A DNA stretch of 19,912 bases from JAWLCG01 sp041687295 (lineage in GTDB: Bacteria; Planctomycetota; Phycisphaerae; SM23-33; FEN-1343), in NCBI GenBank assembly GCA_041687295.1, contig JAWLCG010000041.1, positions 1 through 19,912 of the forward strand, in the 5' to 3' direction. Shown here in pieces: positions 7,512 through 13,655 of the stretch. How positions within the stretch are numbered: position 1 is the first letter of the stretch; every line of letters begins with the position of its first letter. The notes below the pieces were generated by a model. It did no database searches. It worked only from the letters and a program-made list of their open reading frames with translations, and was not told where the DNA came from. The position numbers and the translations under genes are program-made.

Positions 7512-8582
7512 ATGTCCGACCCACTATCCCCCACGATCCGCTCGGTGCTGCAGCGCGGCGTCGCCATTCCCGCCAGTCCGCTGGCGTTGACGGGGCGGCG
7601 GCGGCTCGACGAGCGCCGCCAGCGGGCGCTGTGCCGCTACTACGCCGATGCGGGTGCCGGCGGCATCGCGGTGGGGGTGCACACCACGCAGTTCGCCATC
7701 CGCCAGCCGGCGGTGGGGCTGTTCGAGCCGGTGCTGGCCCTGGCGGCCGAGGAGATGGCCCGGGCCGATGCGAGCCGCGCCGAGCCGCTGATCCGCGGCG
7801 CCGGCGTGTGTGGCCCCCCGGCCCCGGCCGTCGCCGAGGCCACGCTCGCCCGCGACCTGGGCTACCATGCCGGCCTGCTGAGCCTGGCTGCCCTGGCCGA
7901 GGCCGACGACGAGGCCCTGCTGGCCCACTGCCGTTCGGTGGCTGAGGTGGTCCCGCTGGTGGGCTTCTACCTCCAGCCAGCCGTCGGCGGGCGGGTGCTG
8001 GACTACGACTTCTGGGTCCGCTTCGCCGAGATCGACAACGTGGTGGCCATCAAGATGGCCCCGTTCCACCGCTACCGCACGCTCGACGTGGTGCGGGCCG
8101 TCGTCGATGCCGGACGCGACGACATCGCCCTGTACACCGGCAACGACGACAATATCGTGATGGACCTGCTCTGGCCCTACCGTTTCCGCGCGGGGGGCCA
8201 GTGGGTTGAGCGGCGGATCGTGGGGGGGCTGCTGGGTCACTGGTCGGTCTGGACCCGCCGGGCCGTCGAGTTGCTGGACCGCTGCCACGCCCTCGTCCGG
8301 GCCGGCGGGGCCGTGCCGGCCGACGTGCTGCGACTGGCCAACGAGACCACCGACGCCAACGCCGTCCTGTTCGACGTGGCCCACGACTTCGCCGGCTGTA
8401 TCGCCGGCCTGCACGAGGTGCTCCGCCGCCAGGGGCTGCTGGAGGGCATCTGGTGCCTCGACCCGGCCGAGACGCTCAGCCCCGGCCAGGCCGAGCAACT
8501 CGACCGCATCGCCCGCGACTACCCCCACCTCAACGACGACGCCTTCGTCGCCGCCGGCCGCGACCGCTGGCTGGCCGGCTGA
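7512..8582 (+). CDS. DapA/dihydrodipicolinate-synthase-family aldolase or lyase
   Basis: The 356-aa product resembles class I DHDPS/N-acetylneuraminate-lyase TIM barrels that form a Schiff base with a keto acid. VVAIKMAPF contains the expected lysine, Lys181. VGFYLQPAVGG carries the family Tyr-x-x-Pro, and YTGNDDNIVMDLLWPYRF matches the downstream G-D-D segment. It is about 60 residues longer than typical DapA (about 295 aa), mostly through an insertion and a longer C-terminus, so a biosynthetic lysine role is unlikely. ATG at 7512 is chosen because GGAG sits 6 nt upstream (7502-7505); the alternative ATG at 7491 lies inside the repeat and has no ribosome site. Together with the M20 and SDR genes it may form a catabolic cassette for an acylated amino sugar or sugar acid (inference). 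Confidence 0.8.
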   Translation: MSDPLSPTIRSVLQRGVAIPASPLALTGRRRLDERRQRALCRYYADAGAGGIAVGVHTTQFAIRQPAVGLFEPVLALAAEEMARADASRAEPLIRGAGVCGPPAPAVAEATLARDLGYHAGLLSLAALAEADDEALLAHCRSVAEVVPLVGFYLQPAVGGRVLDYDFWVRFAEIDNVVAIKMAPFHRYRTLDVVRAVVDAGRDDIALYTGNDDNIVMDLLWPYRFRAGGQWVERRIVGGLLGHWSVWTRRAVELLDRCHALVRAGGAVPADVLRLANETTDANAVLFDVAHDFAGCIAGLHEVLRRQGLLEGIWCLDPAETLSPGQAEQLDRIARDYPHLNDDAFVAAGRDRWLAG

Positions 8583-8586
8583 GCGC

Positions 8587-8831
8587 GTAGGGTACGCAGG
8601 TTCGCGAGCGCCGCGAGCGGTTCTGCGTACCGCGACGGCGGCAGGGCGGGCCTGGGCCGTATGGAGTGCGGCGGCAACGACGCCGCTTTGGATCGATGCC
8701 AGAAAGACGTGGCTACGAACACCGTAGCCACGGCACCCGAACGGTATGACGGCACCGGTGCGGTGTGGCGGCATCGGCGGTACGCGGAACCTCACCGGCG
8801 CTGCGCTTCGGCGAGAACCCACGTACCCTAC
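8587..8831. repeat. Nested composite of intergenic palindromes
   Basis: The 351-nt gap 8583-8933 has no gene. Two inverted copies of an element beginning GTAGGGTAC and ending GCGTACCGC (8587-8633 and, reversed, 8777-8831) flank a single left arm of the GGAGTGCGGCGGC hairpin (8662-8691, identical to 3673-3702) and a GTGGCTAC/GTAGCCAC hairpin (8709-8731). The same two inner pieces occur in the same order at 3673-3845. Confidence 0.7.
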
Positions 8832-8876
8832 CTCGGCTGGCGGGGCAGCCTTTGGCCGCCGAGCCGTACCTTGGCC

Positions 8877-8905
8877 TTTCGCCGGGCGGCCCGAGGCGCT
8901 ATACT
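8877..8905 (+). promoter_or_regulatory. Weak candidate promoter of the DUF1844 gene
   Basis: TATACT (8900-8905) is a good -10 box 28 nt before the ATG. The sequence 17 nt further upstream, TTTCGC, is a poor -35 box. Confidence 0.35.
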
Positions 8906-8933
8906 TGCGCAGAAGACCCAAAGGAGATTCGCC

Positions 8934-9389
8934 ATGCCCGACAACGACAAGCCCAAGTTCATCGTCGACAGCGACTGGAAAGCCCAGGCCCAGGCCGAGA
9001 AGGAGCGCCTTGCCGCCCAGGCCCGCCAGAAGGCCGCCCAGACGCCGCCGGCCGCCCCTGCCTCCGCCGGCCCCGCCGCCGGTGCAGCCACGCCCTCTGA
9101 GGGCGCCGCCCAGGGGGGCGCCCACGAGCTGCCCCAGGCCAGCCTGACCACGCTGATCTCCATGATCGCCTCGCAGGCCATGCTCTCGCTGGGCATCATC
9201 CCCGACCCGCGAAGCCGCCAGCGCTACGTCGACCTCGACATGGCCCGCTACCACATCGACACGCTCAAGGTCATCGAGGACAAAACCGCCGGCAACCTCA
9301 CCGACGCCGAGCGCGACCTGCTCAACCGCACCCTCTACGACCTGCGGACCCAGTTCGTCCAGGTCGGCCAGCGGATGATCGCGATCTGA
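8934..9389 (+). CDS. DUF1844 domain protein
   Basis: The 151-aa product has a charged, Ala/Gln-rich N-terminus (KAQAQAEKERLAAQARQK), an Ala/Pro-rich linker to about residue 65, and then the DUF1844 domain. The domain has SLTTLISMIASQAMLSLGIIPDP followed by DLDMARYHIDTLKVIEDKTAGNLTDAERDLLNRTLYDLRTQFVQV, matching the family pattern of KT-GNL and a helical end. DUF1844 proteins are widespread in Planctomycetota and related phyla; their role is unknown. No signal peptide is visible. ATG at 8934 follows AAGGAG by 6 nt and gives the family N-terminus; the frame continues upstream into repeats. It appears to be a single-gene unit with its own promoter. Confidence 0.88.
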   Translation: MPDNDKPKFIVDSDWKAQAQAEKERLAAQARQKAAQTPPAAPASAGPAAGAATPSEGAAQGGAHELPQASLTTLISMIASQAMLSLGIIPDPRSRQRYVDLDMARYHIDTLKVIEDKTAGNLTDAERDLLNRTLYDLRTQFVQVGQRMIAI

Positions 9390-9427
9390 TCCGCGGGCGA
9401 TGGCGGTCGCGCGGGGCGTACCTCCAC

Positions 9428-9451
9428 GCCCACGCAATGCCTTGCGTGGGC
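9428..9451. repeat. REP-like hairpin, TGCC-loop family, copy 2
   Basis: GCCCACGCAA pairs perfectly with TTGCGTGGGC over a TGCC loop. It lies 39 nt after the DUF1844 stop and 70 nt before the sulfatase-like start, where it might separate the two transcripts. Confidence 0.75.
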
Positions 9452-9520
9452 TTCTCGTGCGGGCCGTGTACGCGAGGCACAGCGTTACGTGAGCTTTCAC
9501 ACATCGGAAAGGGCCCATCC

Positions 9521-10933
9521 ATGAACGTCATCGCCGTGATGAGCGACAGCTTCCGGCGCGACCACATCGGCGCGCTGGGCAACCCCTGGATCCGCACGCC
9601 GGCCCTGGACCGCTTCGCCGCCCAGGCGACGGTGCTGCCGAACTTCCGCATGGGCTCGTACGCGACGATCCCGCAGCGGACGGACATGTTCACGGGGCGC
9701 TTCAGCTACGCCGATCGGCCCTGGCAGCCGCTCAAGGACGACGACGTGGTGCTGGCCGAGCTGCTGCACAAACATGGCGTGGAAAACTACCTCGCCGGCG
9801 ACACGCCGCACATCTTCCGCACCAGCCACAGCCTGAGCTTCATGCGGGGCTTCGACGGCTTCCACTGGACCCGCGGCAGCGAGGGCGACATCTGGTGGAC
9901 CGACCAGTACGCCGAGCAGGCCTACACCGCGCCCACCGGCCAGGGGCGCGTCCGCTTCAGCAAGCGAGACGGCGGGCGGGCCTTCCAACGCATCTGGTCG
10001 CAGGGCCGGCGGCGCGTCGACGAGATGGACTGGACCACGCCGCAGACCTTCCAGGCCGCCATCGAGTGGCTCACCCGCAACGCGCGGCGGGAGAGCTTCT
10101 TCCTCTACGTCGACACCTTCGACCCCCACGAGCCCTGGGACCCGCCGGCGTGGCTGCGCGACCTCTACGACGCCGACTACGACGGCGTGCCCTTCGCCTG
10201 GGCTGAGTACGGCTCGGCCAGCCAGTACGGCCCGCGTGAGCTGCGGCACCTCCAGGCCCTCTACGCGGCCGAGTGCACCATGGTCGACCGCTGGTTCGGC
10301 CGACTCGTCGACACCGTCGACCTGCTGGGCCTGCGCGACGACACGATGGTCATCTTCCTGAGCGATCACGGCCACTACCTGGGCTACCCCAACGACGGCG
10401 GGCAGGTCGGCAAGGTCACCGGCTACAGCGAGAAGGACGGCGCGATGGCCGGCGGCGACGCCGACGTCTTCATGCCGCTGCTGGACTCGGTGAGCAACCC
10501 GCCGCTGCTGGTCCGCATGCCGGGCCAGGCCAAGGCCCGCACCGTCAGCGAACTCGCCCAGCCGGTGGACTTCTTCCCGACCGTGCTGGAATTCCTCGGC
10601 GCGCCGGTGCCCGAGGCCATCCACGGCCAGTCGCTGCTGGGGCTGCTCAACGGGCAGCGGCAGGGCCTCCGCAAGCACGCCGTCACCGCCTGCCATCGCA
10701 GCTTCGCCCAGATCAGCGACCGGCGGTGGCTCTACGGCACCTGGGCGCACGAGCACGCCCCGCGCCTCTTCGACCGCCAGGCCGACCCCGACCAGCAGAC
10801 CGACGTGATCGCCCAGAACCCCGACGTCGCCCGCAAGCTCCACCGCGCGATGATCCAGCAGATGCAGACCCTCAACGCCCCGGCCGACTGGCTGGCGAAA
10901 CTCGACGCCAAGCCCGCCCTGGCCGGCCTGTAG
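9521..10933 (+). CDS. Sulfatase-superfamily hydrolase with Thr at the nucleophile position
   Basis: The 470-aa product belongs to the alkaline-phosphatase/sulfatase fold: MNVIAVMSDSFRRDHIG at the start (Asp9 as a likely metal ligand), MGSYATIPQRTDMFTGRF around residues 45-59, and FLSDHGHYLG with Asp282-His283. In type I sulfatases the motif is C/S-x-P-x-R with formylglycine. Here it reads Thr49-Ile-Pro51-Gln-Arg53, so formylglycine cannot form. Thr could serve as a direct nucleophile, as in nucleotide pyrophosphatase/phosphodiesterases of the same superfamily. No signal peptide is visible, so it is probably cytoplasmic. ATG at 9521 follows GGAAAGGG (9506-9513). The stop TAG starts a palindromic repeat. 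Phosphoester or phosphonate hydrolysis is as likely as sulfate ester hydrolysis. Confidence 0.85.
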   Translation: MNVIAVMSDSFRRDHIGALGNPWIRTPALDRFAAQATVLPNFRMGSYATIPQRTDMFTGRFSYADRPWQPLKDDDVVLAELLHKHGVENYLAGDTPHIFRTSHSLSFMRGFDGFHWTRGSEGDIWWTDQYAEQAYTAPTGQGRVRFSKRDGGRAFQRIWSQGRRRVDEMDWTTPQTFQAAIEWLTRNARRESFFLYVDTFDPHEPWDPPAWLRDLYDADYDGVPFAWAEYGSASQYGPRELRHLQALYAAECTMVDRWFGRLVDTVDLLGLRDDTMVIFLSDHGHYLGYPNDGGQVGKVTGYSEKDGAMAGGDADVFMPLLDSVSNPPLLVRMPGQAKARTVSELAQPVDFFPTVLEFLGAPVPEAIHGQSLLGLLNGQRQGLRKHAVTACHRSFAQISDRRWLYGTWAHEHAPRLFDRQADPDQQTDVIAQNPDVARKLHRAMIQQMQTLNAPADWLAKLDAKPALAGL

Positions 10934-10950
10934 GGCGGGCACGGCCCGCC
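10931..10950 (+). repeat. Stop-codon-containing hairpin repeat
   Basis: The sequence begins with the TAG stop of the sulfatase-like gene and continues as GGCGGGC-ACG-GCCCGCC, a perfect 7-bp stem. The same 20 nt, stop codon included, end the lipoprotein gene on the minus strand (104 down to 85). Confidence 0.75.
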
Positions 10951-11069
10951 GCCGATGGCGCTAGGCGTAGGCTCTCTTCGAGCGCCAGCGAGGCCCGGCG
11001 GGGGCCGGGGCCCGGGCCACCATCGCTGCCGGGCCTCGCTCCTCTCGACCCGGCCTACGCGCAACCCAA

Positions 11070-11093
11070 GCCCATGGAATGCCTTCCATGGGC
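11070..11093. repeat. REP-like hairpin, TGCC-loop family, copy 3
   Basis: GCCCATGGAA pairs perfectly with TTCCATGGGC over TGCC. Compared with 9428-9451, the stem pairs at the fifth to eighth positions differ but remain complementary. Confidence 0.75.
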
Positions 11094-11183
11094 ATCTCGT
11101 CCGGGCTACGCATGGCGCGGCACAACGCCTCATGTCGGCCCGGCCGCGGTGGAGTCCCACGGGGCCGCGGGTCGCCCTGCGAA

Positions 11184-11277
11184 GACCCCGGGCAAGCCCG
11201 GGGCTATATACAGAGGACCCCGGGCAAGCCCGGGGCTATATACAGAAGACCCCAGGCATGCCCGGGGCCATATGGAG
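11184..11277. repeat. Three tandem 32-bp hairpin units
   Basis: Units start at 11184, 11216 and 11248 with an exact 32-bp period. Each holds CCCCGGGC-AA-GCCCGGGG (or a close variant in the third) followed by CTATATACAGA or a degenerate form. The first two are identical and the third is diverged. A fourth, isolated copy lies at 53-79. There are no unique spacers between units. Confidence 0.8.
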
Positions 11278-11342
11278 AAGGTCCGCACACCCGCCCTCCG
11301 CACATTCACCGAATCTTCACTCGGGCGAACGCTGGATTCTGC

Positions 11343-11371
11343 TTGCTTTTCGCCCCGGCGTGCTGCATATT
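11343..11371 (+). promoter_or_regulatory. Candidate promoter of the microcompartment operon
   Basis: TTGCTT (11343-11348) and CATATT (11366-11371) are 17 nt apart, about 40 nt upstream of the deoR start, in the least GC-rich part of this gap. Match is 3/6 and 4/6. Confidence 0.45.
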
Positions 11372-11385
11372 GTGCAAAGAAACTG

Positions 11386-11397
11386 CCACTCAAGTGG
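11386..11397. promoter_or_regulatory. Possible operator dyad CCACT-CA-AGTGG
   Basis: A short dyad with 5-bp arms lies just after the predicted transcription start and before the regulator gene, where an autoregulating DeoR-type repressor could bind. Only position and symmetry support it. Confidence 0.25.
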
Positions 11398-11409
11398 AAG
11401 ATTCCTGCC

Positions 11410-12201
11410 ATGGCCCTGGAGCTTACTGTCGAGGATCGCCGGCGGAGAGTGATGGATATGCTCTCCGAGCAAGGGTTTATGACCCTGGCGGACCTTGCGC
11501 AGCGCTTCGGCGTCTCTGAGAGCACCCTGCGGCGGGACCTGGAGGTCCTGGACGAGCAGTCGGTGGTCAAGCGGACGCGGGGCGGGGCGGTGTACGTGAA
11601 GGATACCTCGCCGCAGCCGCTGGGCTTTGCCGAGCGGGAGGCGACGGCCCTGGCCGAGAAGGCCGCCATCGCCCGCGCGGTCGCTGGCCTGGTCGAGCCC
11701 GAGCAGACGCTGATCGTCAACGGCGGCACGACCTGCTTCCACGTCGCCCGCGAGTTGGCGGGGCGGCGGCTGAGCGTGGTGACCAACTCGGTGCCCATCG
11801 CGGCCGTGCTGATGGGCGAGCCGCAGACCGAGGTGACGTTGCTGGGCGGCTACCTCTACCCGCGCACCGGCGTGACGGTGGGGGCCTCGGCCCAGGAGAT
11901 GCTCGCCGGCCTGCACGCCGACCTGCTGGTCTTCAGCTGTGCCGGCGTGGCCGAGGGCAGCGGCTACAACGCCAACCAGATGATGGTCGAGGTCGAGCAG
12001 CGGATGCTGCAGACGGCCGGGCGGGCGATCCTGGCGATCGACCACAACAAGATCGGGCGCAAGGCCCTGGTTCGCCTGTGCGACCTGAAGGACATCGACA
12101 TCGTCGTCACCGATGACGGCGCGACCGAGGATCAGCTGGCCATGCTGCGGGCGGGCGGCGCCCGCGAGGTGATCGTGGCCGGCAGGGAGATGGCTCGATG
12201 A
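11410..12201 (+). CDS. DeoR-family transcriptional regulator of the microcompartment operon
   Basis: The 263-aa product is of normal DeoR length. Residues about 7-62 form the HTH (VMDMLSEQGFMTLADLAQRFGVSESTLRRDLEVLDEQSVVKRTRGGAVY). Residues about 80-235 form the DeoRC sugar-phosphate sensor, with VNGGTTCFHVARELAG, VVTNSVPIA, LLGGYLYPRTG, DHNKIGRKAL and DIDIVVTDDG as the usual landmarks. DeoR proteins normally repress sugar catabolism and are released by a phosphorylated sugar intermediate, which fits a sugar-phosphate aldolase pathway. The long upstream open frame is not coding; ATG at 11410 gives the family start and has GGAAG upstream. It is the first gene of the operon, overlaps pduL by ATGA, and is probably autoregulated. 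Confidence 0.9.
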   Translation: MALELTVEDRRRRVMDMLSEQGFMTLADLAQRFGVSESTLRRDLEVLDEQSVVKRTRGGAVYVKDTSPQPLGFAEREATALAEKAAIARAVAGLVEPEQTLIVNGGTTCFHVARELAGRRLSVVTNSVPIAAVLMGEPQTEVTLLGGYLYPRTGVTVGASAQEMLAGLHADLLVFSCAGVAEGSGYNANQMMVEVEQRMLQTAGRAILAIDHNKIGRKALVRLCDLKDIDIVVTDDGATEDQLAMLRAGGAREVIVAGREMAR

Positions 12202-12890
12202 GCGCATTCAACGTGCCCATGCCCCGCGAGCAGCTCGAGCGCCTGGTCCGCCAGGCGATGCGGGAGCGGTTCAGCCCCGGCAACGGCCAGGCCCAGCACC
12301 GCCCGGCGGTGGCCTTCGCGCCCAACCTGGTGGTCAACACCTCCGCCCGCCACATGCACATCAGCCAGGAGCACCTCGAGACGCTCTTCGGGGCCGGGGC
12401 CGAGCTGACGGTGTACCGCTGGCTCTACCAGCCCGGCGAGTTCGCCAGCGAGCAGACCGTCACGATCATGGGCCCGCGGATGCGGACGATCCCCGGCGTG
12501 CGGATCCTGGGCCCGGTGCGGGCCGCCAGCCAGGTCGAGCTGAGCTTCACCGACGGCATCGCGATGGGCATCAATCTGCCCGTGCGCAACAGCGGCGACA
12601 TCGAGGGCACGCCCGGCTGCTACCTGTTCGGGCCCAAGGGCATGGTCGAACTGCCCCAGGGCGTCATCCGGGCCGCCCGCCACGTGCACATGAGCCCCGC
12701 CGACGCCGAGCACTACGGCTTTGGCAACGGGCAGAAGGTCCACCTCCGCGTCGAGGGCGACTGCGAGACGACCTTCGGCGAGATCCTCTGCCGCGTGAGC
12801 CCCAAGACCCTCCTGGAGGTCCACCTGGACACCGACGAGGCCAACGCCTGCAACCTGGTCAACGCCCGACGCGTGGAGCTGACGGCGTAG
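12198..12890 (+). CDS. pduL: PduL-type phosphotransacylase with N-terminal encapsulation peptide
   Basis: The 230-aa product converts acyl-CoA and phosphate to acyl-phosphate and CoA, recycling CoA inside the shell. It has two PduL barrels, each with the zinc-binding signature: SARHMHIS with His52/His54, and AARHVHMS with His162/His164. Residues about 8-25 (PREQLERLVRQAMRERF) form an amphipathic helix followed by a Gly/Gln-rich linker, the usual layout of a microcompartment targeting peptide. It overlaps the regulator gene by ATGA and is followed after 77 nt by the first shell gene. Known PduL enzymes act on acetyl-, propionyl- or related CoAs; lactyl-CoA is proposed for PVM compartments. Length and motifs are intact. 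Confidence 0.93.
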   Translation: MSAFNVPMPREQLERLVRQAMRERFSPGNGQAQHRPAVAFAPNLVVNTSARHMHISQEHLETLFGAGAELTVYRWLYQPGEFASEQTVTIMGPRMRTIPGVRILGPVRAASQVELSFTDGIAMGINLPVRNSGDIEGTPGCYLFGPKGMVELPQGVIRAARHVHMSPADAEHYGFGNGQKVHLRVEGDCETTFGEILCRVSPKTLLEVHLDTDEANACNLVNARRVELTA

Positions 12891-12967
12891 GAACGACACG
12901 CGCAATCGCCCGGGGCTTCCGGGCTGACCGCATGGACACCGAGTGTGAGCATTAAGGAGAACCGGTA

Positions 12968-13264
12968 ATGGCACTGCAAGCATTGGGGATGGTCGAGACG
13001 CGGGGCCTGGCCGCGCTGATCGAGGCCTCCGACGCCATGCTCAAGGCCGCCAACGTCGAGCTGGTCGGCTGGGACAAGGTCGGCTCGGGCATGGTCACGA
13101 GCTTCGTCCGGGGCGACGTCGCCGCCGTCAAGGCCGCCGTCGACGCCGGAGCCGCCGCCGCCAGCAAGGTCGGCGAGGTCGTCAGCGTCCACGTGATTCC
13201 GCGCCCCCACGAGGAGCTCGAGCAGGCGCTTCCCGCCAAGGCCGCCGCGAAGGCTGCCAAGTAG
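12968..13264 (+). CDS. BMC-H shell hexamer protein 1
   Basis: The 98-aa product is a single BMC (Pfam00936) domain of standard size: ALGMVETRGLAALIEASDAMLKAANVELV at the start, the lysine-containing edge KAAN (Lys26), the pore segment KVGSGM (37-42), then VRGDVAAVKAAVDAGAAAASKVGEVVSVHVIPRPH. It has a short Ala/Lys-rich tail (AKAAAKAAK). Hexamers tile the facets of the shell and their central pore admits small substrates. AAGGAG lies at 12954-12959. By order it corresponds to one of the Pvm BMC-H proteins (PvmD/PvmE as I recall the naming). Confidence 0.95.
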   Translation: MALQALGMVETRGLAALIEASDAMLKAANVELVGWDKVGSGMVTSFVRGDVAAVKAAVDAGAAAASKVGEVVSVHVIPRPHEELEQALPAKAAAKAAK

Positions 13265-13327
13265 TCCGCCAACCCGCACCGCGTCCCGCGGGCCGAACCC
13301 CTCGGCCACGCGGCAGGAGAATCCGCG

Positions 13328-13594
13328 ATGAATCAGGCATTGGGCATGATTGAGACCAAGGGCTTCATCGGCCTGGTCGAGGCCACCGACGCCATGAGCA
13401 AGGCCGCCAACGTCGAGGTCGTCCGCTCCATCCAGATCGGCGGCGGCTACGTCACCACGCTGGTCCAGGGCGACGTCGGCTCCGTCAAGGCCGCCGTCGA
13501 CGCCGGGGCCGCCGCCGCCGGCAAGGTCGGCGAGCTGGTCAGCGCCCACGTGATCCCGGCGCCCCACGACGGGCTGCGGGGTTTCTTCCTGTAG
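13328..13594 (+). CDS. BMC-H shell hexamer protein 2
   Basis: The 88-aa single-BMC-domain protein begins MNQALGMIETKGFIGLVEATDAMSKAANVEVV. The pore segment reads QIGGGYV (36-42), replacing the KVGSG of its two paralogs. The loss of Lys and Ser and the gain of Tyr near the pore could alter what passes through. It ends HVIPAPHDGLRGFFL without the basic tail. AGGAGA precedes the start. It lies 63 nt after BMC-H 1 and 61 nt before the kinase gene. Confidence 0.95.
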   Translation: MNQALGMIETKGFIGLVEATDAMSKAANVEVVRSIQIGGGYVTTLVQGDVGSVKAAVDAGAAAAGKVGELVSAHVIPAPHDGLRGFFL

Positions 13595-13655
13595 GCCACC
13601 GGGCCTTAGGACCTGCGGGCCGGCGGTCCCGATCGGCCGGCCCGACGGAGCGGCG

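Larger units (their letters stand above)
10951..11342. other. Repeat-rich gap before the microcompartment operon
   Basis: No credible gene is present, although the deoR frame stays open through here. Contents: an outer GCGTAGGC/GCCTACGC pair (10965-10972, 11053-11060) enclosing a perfect 13-bp inverted repeat (10987-10999 with 11028-11040), a TGCC-loop hairpin (11070-11093) and the tandem 32-bp units (11184-11277). The first piece shares GAGCGCC and GCGAG blocks with the element at 8587. Confidence 0.7.

Noticed and set aside
7524..9518. 664-codon minus-strand open frame
   Set aside because: It crosses the DapA-like and DUF1844 genes and a repeat-filled gap, and its sequence is compositional noise.
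9497..10942. 481-codon minus-strand frame opposite the sulfatase-like gene
   Set aside because: Antisense shadow; the plus strand shows clear superfamily motifs.
11184..11277. CRISPR-like array
   Set aside because: The 32-bp units are contiguous with no unique spacers and no cas genes are present.
10273..11409. Upstream extension of the deoR reading frame
   Set aside because: The added residues overlap the sulfatase gene out of frame and the repeat gap, and consist of Arg/Pro/Gly-rich noise; the family start is at 11410.
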